A DNA stretch of 61,853 nt from JBBTVO01 sp038058335 (GCA_038058335.1 JBBUBI010000033.1:1-61853); one strand, 5' to 3'; positions 40,520 through 50,639 are shown, counted from the first letter of the stretch. The notes: a model not told the origin generated them from the letters alone. Program-made: numbers and translations.

Positions 40520-41569
40520 TTATACACTACCTAAAACTTCTATTCCCGGGAGTTTTTCGCCAGACAATAATTCTAGCATGGCGCCGCCGCCTGTTGAGAC
40601 GAAAGAAAACTTACCCAGAAGTCCTATTTTCTTAAGATAGCCTACGGTATCTCCACCTCCCACGACAGAATAAATCCCGGAATTTGCGATACCATATGCA
40701 AGCTTAAAAGATGAGATCTCATGATTTTCTTCCAAACCTTCCGTAATTCCGATCGGCCCGTTCCAAATAATAGTCTGGGACATATTAATTATCTGAAGAA
40801 AATTTTCAGCATCATTTGAAGTAATATCCGACATTTGCGGATTTAGATCAGCGACCATGAGAGCGGACTTTCTGCCTTCAATTTTCTCGTGCTGAACTTT
40901 AAGAAGCACCTTCGTCTCCTGCGCGATCTTCCCGCCCACGAGGACATAATCCGCGATCTGATGCATCTTCTCAACAAGAGGTAGCTTAGTTTCTATCTTC
41001 GCTCCTCCGATAATTACAGTTAGAGGCCTTTTCGGATTTTCAAGCAGATTGGACAAAACTTCCACTTCCTTTTTGAGCATAAAACCCGCGTAATGCGGGA
41101 TAAGCCCAGCTATTCCTACAATTGAAGAATGTGCTCTGTGAACCGTAGCGAATGAATCATTTACATAAACATCCGCAAGACTTGCAAGTTTTTGAGAAAA
41201 GACCGGATCACTTGCTTCTTCTTCCGGATAAAATCTCAGATTTTCAAGAAGATAAAGCTCAGGCGTGATCTGCCAGCCTTCAAATTCCCCTACTCTTCCT
41301 TCTTTCACGGACGAATTAAGCTTTTTCGCAAGATAGTCTGCAACAGGCTTTAGACTAAACTTCTCTTCTTTGCCTTCAGGTCGTCCGAGGTGACCCGCAA
41401 TAATTACATGTGCTCCTTTTCCCAGAAGGAAATTTAATGTCTCAATCCCTTCTTCCAGACGAGTATCATCCTGAATAATTCCATTTTCAATCGGTATGTC
41501 CAGATCCGCACGAAGAAAAACTTTTTTTCCGTTTATTTGAGCTGTTTTTAAATCCGGTAAATTAATCAT
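40520..41569 (-). CDS. pgk: Phosphoglycerate kinase
   Basis: This enzyme makes ATP from 1,3-bisphosphoglycerate in glycolysis. The 349 residues are shorter than the usual 390-400 but include KVFLRADLDIPIENG, HVIIAGHLGRPEG, VYVNDSFATVHRAHSSIVGI, VIIGGAKIETKLPLVEKM and VVGGGDTVGYLKKIG with FVSTGGGAMLELLSGEKLPG. The short length reflects deletions in the C-terminal domain, where the WNGPIG segment is retained. Adjacent to the CvpA-CAP gene (no gap). Confidence 0.95.
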   Translation of the reverse strand: MINLPDLKTAQINGKKVFLRADLDIPIENGIIQDDTRLEEGIETLNFLLGKGAHVIIAGHLGRPEGKEEKFSLKPVADYLAKKLNSSVKEGRVGEFEGWQITPELYLLENLRFYPEEEASDPVFSQKLASLADVYVNDSFATVHRAHSSIVGIAGLIPHYAGFMLKKEVEVLSNLLENPKRPLTVIIGGAKIETKLPLVEKMHQIADYVLVGGKIAQETKVLLKVQHEKIEGRKSALMVADLNPQMSDITSNDAENFLQIINMSQTIIWNGPIGITEGLEENHEISSFKLAYGIANSGIYSVVGGGDTVGYLKKIGLLGKFSFVSTGGGAMLELLSGEKLPGIEVLGSV

Positions 41570-42571
41570 CTAATCAGTAAATTCCTGGCAGTACATCTGT
41601 CCATAAATTCCTCCGTCAATTACTCCAATTCCAACTGTACCAAAATTCACAGATAAAATATTTGCCTTATGCCCCGGACTTTTCATAAGTCCGTCCATCG
41701 CGGTTGACACATTCGGAGCAAGCGCCAAGTTCTCTCCTGCATATTCATAGTCTATGTCTGCCTGTGCCATTCTGTCAAAGGGCGATAGCCCCTCAGGAGT
41801 GTAGTGCGAAAAATAACCCCTCTTGAACATATCTTCGCAATGCGCGCGTGCTACCTTACGCATAGAATTACCCTGAACTACTTCCTTAAGCCCGCGTGCA
41901 GTACGCTCTTTGTTTACCAGGATAAGCATTTGTGATTCTGCCTGTTGGTCAACACTTAAATCATTAGTCCTAAATTTAAGATTTACGCTTTCATCGCTCT
42001 TGGGTTCGACAGTTAAGAAGTTGAGCGTATCATTTACAGCTCCGCCAAATATATTATTCAAATCTTTTTCAAACCCTGAAGTATTTGTTACCAGAAAATT
42101 TCCAATCGTTGAAGCTGAAACTGATCGTTTTAGAAAAACAGAAATCGGAAGCGCAATTATTACGGAAAGAATAAAGGAAAATAAAATAAGTCCCGATAAA
42201 ACACCAAGAATTGCCCCTAGGAATTTATCAGTATATTTTAAAAATGTTCCTTTAAAATTTATTCGAGAGAAATACCTAGCATATACAAAATGTCTCAGAA
42301 AATATCCCAAAATAATTTCCGAGACTGAAGCAGCAAGTAAAAATGCTAAAGCATTTGCAAATCCTGCAGAGATTGATAGGACGTTTTGAAGTAATTTACC
42401 GATAAATGAGTAACCCTTAAGTCCTATTAAAAATGACAAAATAAAGCTTATCAGATCCAGAAGCGAAGCAAGGAATCCGACTGCATAGCCTTCAATTGCA
42501 TAAAAAAAGAGGACCAATATTATTACAAAATCCACCCAGTTGAGACTTATTGGTATGGATAAATTAAGCAT
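41570..42571 (-). CDS. CvpA-like membrane domain fused to a CAP (SCP) domain
   Basis: The 333-residue protein begins with four hydrophobic helices in the CvpA/colicin-V pattern (WVDFVIILVLFFYAIEGYAVG) within about 1-150, then a linker and an extracellular CAP domain (about 210-333: LVNKERTARGLKEV, ARAHCEDMFKRGYFSHYTPE, AGENLALAPNVSTAMDGLMK, SPGHKANILSVNFGTVGIG). The CAP histidines and glutamates are kept. The fusion puts a secreted CAP domain on a membrane base. It shares the start region with divergent PBP1A. Confidence 0.85.
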   Translation of the reverse strand: MLNLSIPISLNWVDFVIILVLFFYAIEGYAVGFLASLLDLISFILSFLIGLKGYSFIGKLLQNVLSISAGFANALAFLLAASVSEIILGYFLRHFVYARYFSRINFKGTFLKYTDKFLGAILGVLSGLILFSFILSVIIALPISVFLKRSVSASTIGNFLVTNTSGFEKDLNNIFGGAVNDTLNFLTVEPKSDESVNLKFRTNDLSVDQQAESQMLILVNKERTARGLKEVVQGNSMRKVARAHCEDMFKRGYFSHYTPEGLSPFDRMAQADIDYEYAGENLALAPNVSTAMDGLMKSPGHKANILSVNFGTVGIGVIDGGIYGQMYCQEFTD

Positions 42572-42579
42572 GCTAATAT

Positions 42580-42608
42580 TTGTTTAAGAATATGTTAAAT
42601 GGTATCAT
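42580..42608 (+). promoter_or_regulatory. Promoter of PBP1A-a (leaderless)
   Basis: TTGTTT, 17 bp ending in TGG, TATCAT, then 7 nt to the ATG at 42616. Confidence 0.65.
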
Positions 42609-42615
42609 ATATTTT

Positions 42616-44799
42616 ATGTCTTCGCTGGCATCAAAAATTCCAAAAAGGATTAAAAATTTCGGAAAAATGTTCTTCAAGAAGAGAGTGGCGCTCCTATTTT
42701 TAGTTTTTATCACTTTATTTGTAGCTTTTTATATTTTCATATTAAAGGATCTACCATCTCCTACCCGACTTTCTCAAAACAGCGCATCAAAGGCTTCTCA
42801 AATTTATGACAGGAATGGAGAACTTCTTTTCACATTTTACAGTAATAAAAATCAAACTTTCGTACCTATTGCAACTATACCGCTGACAGTTCAACGGGCA
42901 ACTATCTCAATTGAGGATAAGGATTTTTATAAACACGGCCCGATTGATATAAAAGGAATCGTGAGATCCGCAATTTCAATTGCATTTTACCAAAAGGTAC
43001 AAGGAGGCTCTACTCTTACTCAACAGCTTATCAAAAACAGCCTCTTAACTCCCGAGCGTACAATCTTGAGAAAAGTAAAAGAAATACTTCTGGCTTTTGC
43101 TACTGAAGCACTCTATTCAAAAAATAAAATTATGGAGATGTATCTAAATCAGACACCGTATGGAGGCACTGCCTGGGGAATTGAAGCTGCGTCGCAAACA
43201 TATTTCGGTAAAAGTGCAAAAGAACTCTCCCTTGCACAAAGCGCACTTCTGGCAGGACTTCCGGAAGCACCAAGCATCTATTCACCGTTCGGATCAAGAC
43301 CTGAACTAGCAAAAAAAAGACAAGAAGAAGTCTTGCTAGCCATGCTCGATGAAAAATATATTACAAAAGACCAATTCGATAAGGCAATGAAGGAACCGCT
43401 CAAATACAAAAATCTTTCAAACACAATTAAGGCTCCGCATTTTGTTTTGTATGTAAAGGATCTTCTGGTGCAAAAATATGGAGAGGAAGAAGTTAACGAG
43501 GGCGGACTCAAGATAACAACTTCTCTTGATATGAAAATTCAGGATATGACACAAGCATCAGTTGCTGCAGAAATTGACAGGATCAATTCCTCTCGCGTGA
43601 CAAATGCTGCAGCTGTTGTTTCTAAGCCTTCGACTGGAGAGATTCTTGCGATGGTCGGGAGCAAGGACTATTTCGATGACAGCAATGACGGAAATGTAAA
43701 TGTAACAATCGCCCAAAGACAGCCGGGATCAAGCATCAAGCCTATAAATTACGCGACAGGCCTCATAAAAGGATATAGCGCGGCAACTCCATTTATTGAT
43801 CAGAAAATTTGCTTCCCCAATCCAGGACAAGCTCAATATTGCCCTGTAAATTATGACGGAAAATTCCGCGGAATTATACAAATGCGGTTTGCGCTCGCCA
43901 ACTCAATTAATATTCCCGCTGTAAAAATGCTTAAGATTAACGGAATTCAGTCCATGCTTGATGTGGCAAAAGATATGGGAATCTCATCTTTCGGCAGTTC
44001 TGACAAATACGGTCTGTCACTCACCTTAGGAGGAGGAGAAGTCACAATGCTTGATATGGCAACTGCATACGGTGTCTTTGCAAACGGCGGATATAAAATT
44101 CCTCTTCATCCTATTCTTAAGGTTGCAGACGGAAACGGAAAAATTCTTGAAGAGTACAAACCTCCGCAATCACCTATTTTTGGAAAAAAAGTAATTCCTG
44201 AGGGAGTTGCGTTTATAATCTCGGATATTTTATCTGATAATCACGCAAGAACTCAGGCATTCGGCTCATCTTCTGAGCTTAGGATTGGAAATTTACCTGT
44301 CGCTGTCAAAACAGGTACAACGAATGATTTTCGAGACAACTGGACAATCGGATACACACCTTCTTACGTCACGACCGTCTGGGTTGGCAATAATGATAAC
44401 AGACCAATGAGCGGAGTAGCTTCAGGCGTCACTGGAGCAGCGCCAATCTGGAATGGCATAATGACTCAACTTCTTGCCGGAAAAGGTCCCGAGCCTTTTC
44501 AAAGACCGGCTGGAGTAATACAAAAATCGGTTTGCGCAGATACTGGTCTTATTCCAAATAAGGACAATCCCTGCAATACCAGATTTGAATATTTTATAGC
44601 CGGCACTGAATCTAAATCAAGCTACCAGGTATTAAACCAGGATGTATTCGTAAACAAAGACACACAAGAACAGGCAAAAGAAGGAGATCCAAATACAGAA
44701 GTCAAAAAACATACAGTTATAAAAGACGCGACCGGTGACAGCTATTGCGTATCCTGCGCACATCCGACACCTACTGCCTCCCCAACTCCTGCACCATAA
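42616..44799 (+). CDS. Penicillin-binding protein 1A (bifunctional), paralogue a
   Basis: Class A PBPs polymerise and cross-link peptidoglycan. The 727 residues show an N-terminal membrane anchor (VALLFLVFITLFVAFYIFIL), the GT51 glycosyltransferase motifs EDKDFYKHGPIDIKGI and QGGSTLTQQLIKN, and the transpeptidase motifs QPGSSIKP (SxxK), SIN (SxN, in ANSINIPA) and KTGTT. A Thr/Pro-rich tail ends the protein. The start MSSLASKIPK is chosen over 42580 by promoter position. The paralogue at 46535 has the same layout. Confidence 0.93.
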   Translation: MSSLASKIPKRIKNFGKMFFKKRVALLFLVFITLFVAFYIFILKDLPSPTRLSQNSASKASQIYDRNGELLFTFYSNKNQTFVPIATIPLTVQRATISIEDKDFYKHGPIDIKGIVRSAISIAFYQKVQGGSTLTQQLIKNSLLTPERTILRKVKEILLAFATEALYSKNKIMEMYLNQTPYGGTAWGIEAASQTYFGKSAKELSLAQSALLAGLPEAPSIYSPFGSRPELAKKRQEEVLLAMLDEKYITKDQFDKAMKEPLKYKNLSNTIKAPHFVLYVKDLLVQKYGEEEVNEGGLKITTSLDMKIQDMTQASVAAEIDRINSSRVTNAAAVVSKPSTGEILAMVGSKDYFDDSNDGNVNVTIAQRQPGSSIKPINYATGLIKGYSAATPFIDQKICFPNPGQAQYCPVNYDGKFRGIIQMRFALANSINIPAVKMLKINGIQSMLDVAKDMGISSFGSSDKYGLSLTLGGGEVTMLDMATAYGVFANGGYKIPLHPILKVADGNGKILEEYKPPQSPIFGKKVIPEGVAFIISDILSDNHARTQAFGSSSELRIGNLPVAVKTGTTNDFRDNWTIGYTPSYVTTVWVGNNDNRPMSGVASGVTGAAPIWNGIMTQLLAGKGPEPFQRPAGVIQKSVCADTGLIPNKDNPCNTRFEYFIAGTESKSSYQVLNQDVFVNKDTQEQAKEGDPNTEVKKHTVIKDATGDSYCVSCAHPTPTASPTPAP

Positions 44800-44833
44800 A
44801 CTCAACTTTCAGAAAAAATGATAAGATTACAAT

Positions 44834-46354
44834 ATGAGTGAGGGAAAATTCGAAGGATGGATCGCATCATCTGAAAAACCAGCTTTAACTGATACACAAG
44901 CATCGCGGATTGATTCTTTACCAAAAGTAGTTGCTAGAAGTAACAGATTTGAGGAATTTGTGGGCGATACCCAAAGCGTTTCTTCGGATCAAGAACAACC
45001 AAAAGTTATGACGAGCCCCAAAGCATTGCTGCGTTTTGTTAGAGATACTGCTTCTGAAAATGGGGTCTCGCCTTGGGAAGTTACACAAAGTATTAGATCC
45101 TATGGAATTGAGGATCCTGAAAAATTAAAAGAGATTGATCAAAGATATAAAGAAACAATTGCATATATTAGCGACATTCATGGCGGAAATCAAGATTTAT
45201 TCAATAGACTAGCTGAAATGGCGGCGGACCCCCCCCAAGTGGCAATTTTTGAAGGAGATGTTATAGGTACTAAAAGCTTTGAAGACCTTCAAAGGCTTTT
45301 CTACAACTATCTAAACAATCATTCAAGAAATGAGATATTAAAACAAAATCCGGAAGCAACCGATGAAGATATTCTTTTATATGGTGGTACAAAACCACCG
45401 GAAGATGGATTTAATCTTAGGAAAGGCTTCTTAAAATTAAGAGAATATGAGCTTGGTCTTGCTGGAAAAACACCAGAAGAGATTACTGCTCAATTGGGGC
45501 AATTAACAGATCACGATATTGCCGAAGAAATAAGAAGATACTCTAAATACGTTCATTATGGACATTACGCATCGAATCTTCCTATTGAAGCGAAGCAAGC
45601 TTTAGCAGATGGCCTAGAGGAAAACGCTAGAAAAGTACTCGAGCCGATAAAAGCTATGCAGACAAAGGGAACCAAGGTTGCAATGATTGAAGGGAATTGG
45701 GATGCAAGGACGCCAATTGATTTTATCCCAGGAGTTACAACAGCCGAACCTTTACCGCTTGAACAAAGGTTATTCCGTGCCAAAGAATTTTTTGAGAAAA
45801 ACGGTGTTCTCTTTTACAATACTCTTACTACCCTTGACACCGAGACCACTCTTCAAATCCTCATGCCTTTTGATGCAATAACCAGTTTTGACAACACGAA
45901 ACCAGAAACAATTGAGGAAATAAAAACTGCAGTCGAATGGGCAAGAAAAGATAATAAATCAGTTGTTATTGTCTCGCACGGACAACCTAACTGGCGAATA
46001 CACAATTTAACCGTTGATAATCCCCAACCAACAGGAGAACATTCCCAAATCGTAAATGGACTTACAAAAGCAATAGCAGGATTTCGTCCGGATGAGATAG
46101 TATATGGACATTTACATGACGTTTTAACTGATGAAAATGCTACGAAACTTGATCCCAATACTAAATATGCTTTAAAAGTAACAGATGATGGACAAGTAGA
46201 GCTTGTTGAAAGACAAAATGAGTTCTCAAAAGATCAAACAGTTGCCTCTCACATGCAATTTAGGAAAACCGGTGAGATGAAAGTTCCAATAAAAGATTCA
46301 AAAAGAAAAATTGAGGGATTTGGCGGAAACAGACAGCCTTTGAAAGTAAAGTAA
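44834..46354 (+). CDS. Calcineurin-like metallophosphoesterase
   Basis: The 506-residue cytoplasmic protein has the metallophosphoesterase motifs in order: YISDIHGGNQDL (D-x-H), FEGDVIGT (GD), MIEGNWDART (GN in place of GNHD), VIVSHGQPNW (H) and VYGHLHDVL (GHxH). The first 115 residues are unassigned. Substrate unknown. A TGA-TAAGAT box ends 6 nt before the ATG. It lies between the two PBP1A paralogues. Confidence 0.8.
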   Translation: MSEGKFEGWIASSEKPALTDTQASRIDSLPKVVARSNRFEEFVGDTQSVSSDQEQPKVMTSPKALLRFVRDTASENGVSPWEVTQSIRSYGIEDPEKLKEIDQRYKETIAYISDIHGGNQDLFNRLAEMAADPPQVAIFEGDVIGTKSFEDLQRLFYNYLNNHSRNEILKQNPEATDEDILLYGGTKPPEDGFNLRKGFLKLREYELGLAGKTPEEITAQLGQLTDHDIAEEIRRYSKYVHYGHYASNLPIEAKQALADGLEENARKVLEPIKAMQTKGTKVAMIEGNWDARTPIDFIPGVTTAEPLPLEQRLFRAKEFFEKNGVLFYNTLTTLDTETTLQILMPFDAITSFDNTKPETIEEIKTAVEWARKDNKSVVIVSHGQPNWRIHNLTVDNPQPTGEHSQIVNGLTKAIAGFRPDEIVYGHLHDVLTDENATKLDPNTKYALKVTDDGQVELVERQNEFSKDQTVASHMQFRKTGEMKVPIKDSKRKIEGFGGNRQPLKVK

Positions 46355-46454
46355 AGCCTTTTAATAAATAAAACTAGGTGAATTTATGATATTCTATTTT
46401 CGCAAATCTTTTCTTACCCATAAAGTCCCTCTTTCAAATTTAGCCTTCCTATAG

Positions 46455-46534
46455 TATAATCCGCTTTACTTTTCCTTATCTCGCCGAAAGGCGGATCCTG
46501 CCTACAGGCAGACATTATCCTCTGCCCTTTTTAT
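46455..46534 (+). promoter_or_regulatory. Promoter and hairpin-rich leader of PBP1A-b
   Basis: A TATAAT at 46455-46460 (weak TTCAAA 16 bp upstream) is followed by an unusual long leader of about 70 nt with two stems, CGCC-GAAA-GGCG and CTGCCT-A-CAGGCAG. No ribosome site is apparent before the ATG. Confidence 0.5.
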
Positions 46535-48808
46535 ATGAGCGCATTTTTATACATTTTTTTATTCCTTCTGAAATTCCTAATAAGACTTGGAGATCTTACG
46601 ATTTTTATTTTTAAACTTTTCCTGCTTACTTTAAAAATATTGATTGCTCAAATCTTTTCAATTGTCAGTTCAGGCTTCAATCTAGCAAAAAAGATACTTA
46701 AGATTCCTGGAAAATTAAGCTCCAGACTTACACATAATGCCGGTGAGTTTTTAAAAAACAGCTTTAGAAATTTTAATAAACCTCATATAAATCTTGCGAA
46801 AGATAAAAAAATTCCGAAAAAAAGAAAAAAAGTTAAAGAAATTAAAATTTTTCCATATTCAACGATATGGATTAAAGTAAGATATCTAATCCTCGGATTT
46901 GTACTATCAACTATATTTATATTCGCTCCTCTTCTTTTTATTATTTTTATCCAGGAGCTTCCGGATCCCCGCATCTTAAGTCTTCAGGACAGTGCGCAAA
47001 CTACAAAAATTTATGACAGAAACGGAAAACTTCTTCATCAAATATATTCCAATCAGAACAGAACTGCAATCTCCCTATCTGATACGCCAAAGCATCTTCA
47101 GCAAGCGACTATCGCGATCGAGGACAAGGATTTTTATTCAAATCCAGGATTTGATGTAGAGGCAATTGGAAGAGCTGCTATTGCTGACCTATCAGGAGAG
47201 CCAATCCAAGGCGGATCAACTATTACACAGCAGCTCATAAAATCAGAGCTTCTTACTCCTGAAATTAGTCTTACCAGAAAAATTAAAGAAATTATACTTG
47301 CTTTCTGGGCTGAGAAGATTTATACCAAAAACCAAATTCTTGAAATGTATCTAAATGAAATTCCGTACGGAGGTACTGCCTGGGGAATTGAAGCAGCGTC
47401 TCAAACGTATTTCGGTAAGAATGCCAAAACGCTAACTCTTGCACAAAGCGCTTTCCTTGCCGGGCTTCCAAATGCTCCAACTATTTACTCCCCTTATGGA
47501 CAAAGACCGGATCTGTGGAAGAAAAGACAAAAAGAAGTTCTTAAAAAAATGAGAGAACAAGGTTATATTTCCGAAAATGAAAGAATAAATGCGGAAAAAG
47601 AAAATCTTACCTTTAAGCCTCTGCAAAATCCTCTTAATGCTCCTCATTTTGTTTGGTATGTAAAAGATCTTCTAGTTAAAAAATATGGCCTTGCTATGGT
47701 CGAACGGGGAGGACTGGCGGTTAAGACTTCTCTTGATCTTGATACTCAAGAGATGACAGAAGACATAGTCAAGACTCAAGTAGATTCTTTTATATACCTC
47801 AATCTAACCAACGGAGGAGCATTGGTAACCAATCCAAAAAATGGTGACATCTTGGCTATGATAGGAAGTAAAAATTACAACGACGGCAATGGGGGAAATT
47901 ATAATATTACGACAGCCCTCAGACAGCCAGGATCAAGTATAAAACCTGTAACTTATACTGATGCTCTTCTTAAAGGATTTACTGCGGCTACGTCAATCGT
48001 AGACTCTCCGATTACATTCAGGGGAAACGGAGGTCCGGCATATTCACCTGTAAATTATGACTCGCGATTTCACGGCACATTAACTCTAAGACAAGCACTC
48101 GGCAACTCCGTGAATATCCCCGCAGTCAAACTTCTGAATGCAGTAGGAGTCGCATCAATGATAGATCTTGCTGGAAAAATGGGAATCTCAACTTGGCAAG
48201 AACCCGAAAAATACGGCCTTGCAATTACTTTAGGAGCAGCAGAAGTCAAGATGACTGATATGGCAACTGTATATGGAACTTTTGCCAATCAAGGAGAAAG
48301 AGTAGATCTAAATCCGATTCTTGAAGTAAAAGACCCGCGAGGAAATATTCTGGAACAAAAGAAAAAAACAGTACAGAAAGTTATCGATCCGGCAGCTGCA
48401 TTTATAATCTCAGATATTTTATCTGATAATCAGGCACGCTCTATGGCATTCGGGACAAATTCTCCTCTCGTGATTGATGGTCATACTGTCTCGGTAAAAA
48501 CAGGAACTTCAGATAATAAAAGAGATAATTGGACAATCGGCTACACACCGTCATTCGTAGTCGCAGTGTGGGTCGGAAATAACGACAACAGTCCTATGGA
48601 TCCAAGCCTAACATCTGGTATCACTGGAGCAGCACCCATTTGGCATGAAATAATGAATAACTTACTGCTCAACAAACCAGATGAAAAACAAACGATTCCT
48701 TCGAATATCGTGACAAAAAAATGCATGGGGCGAAATGAATATTTTATCAAAGGAACCGATAATTTTGTGGATTGTAACAGAAGGATCTTCGCGACCCCAA
48801 CTCCTTAA
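46535..48808 (+). CDS. Penicillin-binding protein 1A (bifunctional), paralogue b
   Basis: The 757 residues begin with hydrophobic stretches and a basic linker, then a membrane helix (LILGFVLSTIFIFAPLLFII), GT51 motifs EDKDFYSNPGFDVEAIGR and QGGSTITQQLIKS, and transpeptidase motifs QPGSSIKP, GNSVNIPA and KTGTS. It is clearly paralogous to the gene at 42616 but has an extra N-terminal region of about 100 residues and lacks the Cys-containing tail. Two class A PBPs suggest specialised septal and lateral synthesis. Confidence 0.93.
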   Translation: MSAFLYIFLFLLKFLIRLGDLTIFIFKLFLLTLKILIAQIFSIVSSGFNLAKKILKIPGKLSSRLTHNAGEFLKNSFRNFNKPHINLAKDKKIPKKRKKVKEIKIFPYSTIWIKVRYLILGFVLSTIFIFAPLLFIIFIQELPDPRILSLQDSAQTTKIYDRNGKLLHQIYSNQNRTAISLSDTPKHLQQATIAIEDKDFYSNPGFDVEAIGRAAIADLSGEPIQGGSTITQQLIKSELLTPEISLTRKIKEIILAFWAEKIYTKNQILEMYLNEIPYGGTAWGIEAASQTYFGKNAKTLTLAQSAFLAGLPNAPTIYSPYGQRPDLWKKRQKEVLKKMREQGYISENERINAEKENLTFKPLQNPLNAPHFVWYVKDLLVKKYGLAMVERGGLAVKTSLDLDTQEMTEDIVKTQVDSFIYLNLTNGGALVTNPKNGDILAMIGSKNYNDGNGGNYNITTALRQPGSSIKPVTYTDALLKGFTAATSIVDSPITFRGNGGPAYSPVNYDSRFHGTLTLRQALGNSVNIPAVKLLNAVGVASMIDLAGKMGISTWQEPEKYGLAITLGAAEVKMTDMATVYGTFANQGERVDLNPILEVKDPRGNILEQKKKTVQKVIDPAAAFIISDILSDNQARSMAFGTNSPLVIDGHTVSVKTGTSDNKRDNWTIGYTPSFVVAVWVGNNDNSPMDPSLTSGITGAAPIWHEIMNNLLLNKPDEKQTIPSNIVTKKCMGRNEYFIKGTDNFVDCNRRIFATPTP

Positions 48809-48816
48809 ACTAAAAA

Positions 48817-49758
48817 TTACTGAGCAAAAATTCTTTCTATTTGCTTCTCTGCCATTTCTTCAACTCTTCTCATTTTCGCTTTGTCCTTGCTCATTCTTTT
48901 TAGCGGCATCTCCTCCGGAGTCAGGAATCCTACGTTAATATTCTTGAGTCCTTGTATTATTTCCAATGACTTGTTGTAGAGATGATTCCGAGCAAGAGTT
49001 GCTTTTCTAAGCTGGGGAGTAAATTTTCTCATATATAAAAGCGAGCCAACTTTCTCAAATAGCGGGGCTGACTTTTTTTTCACCGCAGAGTTATTTAGCA
49101 CAACTAAAATATCCGTACATCCCTTCGAAAGCAAGAAATCAATAGGAATCCCATTCCCGATTGCTCCATCGCAATATTCTTTTCCTTTAATAGAAATGGT
49201 TTTGTTGTAAACAATTGGTAGAGCAGCTGAAGCAAGAATAGCATCTATAATATCTATTTCTTTATCTTTTGTATCCAATAATTCTCCTTTTCCTGTTATC
49301 GCATCCGTAACCGTAATATAAAATTCAGACCTGCTAGATCTTATATTTTTTTGATTTAGAGGTTTGACATTTCTAAACACATGATCCAAGTAATCTACAT
49401 TCAATATCTTTGAAATACGAGTTAGGTTTATAAAATTTTTATCCAATAAGCTTTCTTGATAAATTGAAGTTCCCAATCTTGATTGACCGCTAATGAAATA
49501 TGCGCAAATTGCGGATCCTGCAGATAGTCCGACAACAACATCAAATACTTTGGACAACCCTGCTTTCTCAAGTCCTGTGACTACTCCGCTGCTATAAACA
49601 GCGCGCATTCCTCCTCCGCCTATAACAAGTGCTGTTTTAATTTTTTTATGCCTTGCGTCACCTTTTTCAAGCAATGTTTTTTTTAATAAAATATTTTTTA
49701 TGAGGGGTGTGTTTTTTGCAGAATCTTTATCAAGAATAAAATCTTCAAGCGGTACCAT
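48817..49758 (-). CDS. Patatin-like phospholipase
   Basis: The 313-residue protein shows the patatin oxyanion hole ALVIGGGGMRAVYSSGV, nucleophile elbow VGLSAGSA (G-L-S-A-G) and catalytic Asp in YCDGAIGNGIP. This is the RssA/YjjU-type bacterial family of acyl hydrolases acting on lipids. TGG-TATAAT ends 7 nt before the ATG, so the message is probably leaderless. Confidence 0.93.
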   Translation of the reverse strand: MVPLEDFILDKDSAKNTPLIKNILLKKTLLEKGDARHKKIKTALVIGGGGMRAVYSSGVVTGLEKAGLSKVFDVVVGLSAGSAICAYFISGQSRLGTSIYQESLLDKNFINLTRISKILNVDYLDHVFRNVKPLNQKNIRSSRSEFYITVTDAITGKGELLDTKDKEIDIIDAILASAALPIVYNKTISIKGKEYCDGAIGNGIPIDFLLSKGCTDILVVLNNSAVKKKSAPLFEKVGSLLYMRKFTPQLRKATLARNHLYNKSLEIIQGLKNINVGFLTPEEMPLKRMSKDKAKMRRVEEMAEKQIERIFAQ

Positions 49759-49765
49759 GAGGAAA

Positions 49766-49774
49766 ATTATACCA
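49766..49774 (-). promoter_or_regulatory. Extended -10 promoter of the patatin gene
   Basis: TGG-TATAAT on the minus strand, 7 nt before the ATG at 49758. A weak TCGAAA lies 16 bp upstream. Confidence 0.6.
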
Positions 49775-49813
49775 CTTTATTAGCTTATTTCGACTTTATC
49801 TAATGTATCGGGG

Positions 49814-49984
49814 CTACTTGCTCTCCATTGACTTTTTCGCCCAGCCAATCAAAAGAAGTATTACGCCTCCAGCTCCCCAGGCACCGTACTCAGGCCATGA
49901 TAAATTCGTAACGAGGTAAGCTCCCAATCCGTATACAATTGCAATTACTCCAACGGATTCCAGTATTTTCCCTTTTTCGCTCAT
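49814..49984 (-). CDS. Small two-helix membrane protein, 56 aa
   Basis: Hand-translated short ORF: MSEKGKILES, then a membrane helix VGVIAIVYGLGAYLVTNL, a turn SWPEYGAWG, and a second helix AGGVILLLIGW. It starts 1 nt after the rpe stop, with an excellent ribosome site GAGGAGG 6-7 nt ahead that lies in the rpe coding end. It is thus the last gene of the pfkB-fba-rpiB-rpe operon. Function unknown. Confidence 0.78.
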   Translation of the reverse strand: MSEKGKILESVGVIAIVYGLGAYLVTNLSWPEYGAWGAGGVILLLIGWAKKSMESK

Positions 49985-49985
49985 A

Positions 49986-50639
49986 TTACACCTCCTCTCC
50001 CAAGATCTTGCTTTTCAGTTTATTGTAATTTTCGGACTCACTCCCATTAAAAATAGAAGAAGTAATTACAAAACGGCTTACCCCACTCTCTTTTGCTTTG
50101 ACAATGTTCTCAAGATTTATTCCACCATCAATCTCAATCGGAATAAATGTTTTGTTTTTTATTTTTTCAATTTTTGAAAGGATCTCCTGCACAAATTCTT
50201 GTCCTGACTCTCCTGCTTTAACAGACATAACCAAAACTCCATCAAGATCTTCAAACGGCACTTCAATGCTTTCAATCGGCGTAAGAAGATCAACTGCAAG
50301 GCTTACATCTCCCAAAAGCTGAGCCTCAGCAACAAATTCTGCTTGATCAGACATTTTTTCAATATGCCCAATAAATCTTCGGAACCCGACAGCAGCAAAT
50401 GGCTTAAGGAAATTTAGAGGCTCTTCTACCATCATGTGGAGCTCAAATTCGATATTTCCGGTATATTTTGTAAATGGCATAGGATCAAGAAAAGTAACAT
50501 TTGGCGCAAACTTTCCGTCTATCAAATCTATATGAATTTTTTTTGCAAATGAAGATACCAACTGAATTTTTTTCTCAATTTCCACCCAATCCTTTTCAAG
50601 TATCCCCGGAATTATTTGACTATAATTGTTCATCTTCAA
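49986..50639 (-). CDS. Ribulose-phosphate 3-epimerase family protein
   Basis: The 217-residue TIM barrel interconverts ribulose-5-phosphate and xylulose-5-phosphate. Motifs: IIPGILEKDW, HIDLIDGKFAPNVTF (metal-binding H, D), FELHMMVEEP, VLVMSVKAGESGQEF, IEIDGGINLENI. The usual VMSVNPGFGGQ is altered to VMSVKAGESGQ and the cysteine/His set is partly changed, so substrate preference may differ from canonical Rpe. It overlaps rpiB by 20 nt. Confidence 0.78.
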   Translation of the reverse strand: MKMNNYSQIIPGILEKDWVEIEKKIQLVSSFAKKIHIDLIDGKFAPNVTFLDPMPFTKYTGNIEFELHMMVEEPLNFLKPFAAVGFRRFIGHIEKMSDQAEFVAEAQLLGDVSLAVDLLTPIESIEVPFEDLDGVLVMSVKAGESGQEFVQEILSKIEKIKNKTFIPIEIDGGINLENIVKAKESGVSRFVITSSIFNGSESENYNKLKSKILGEEV

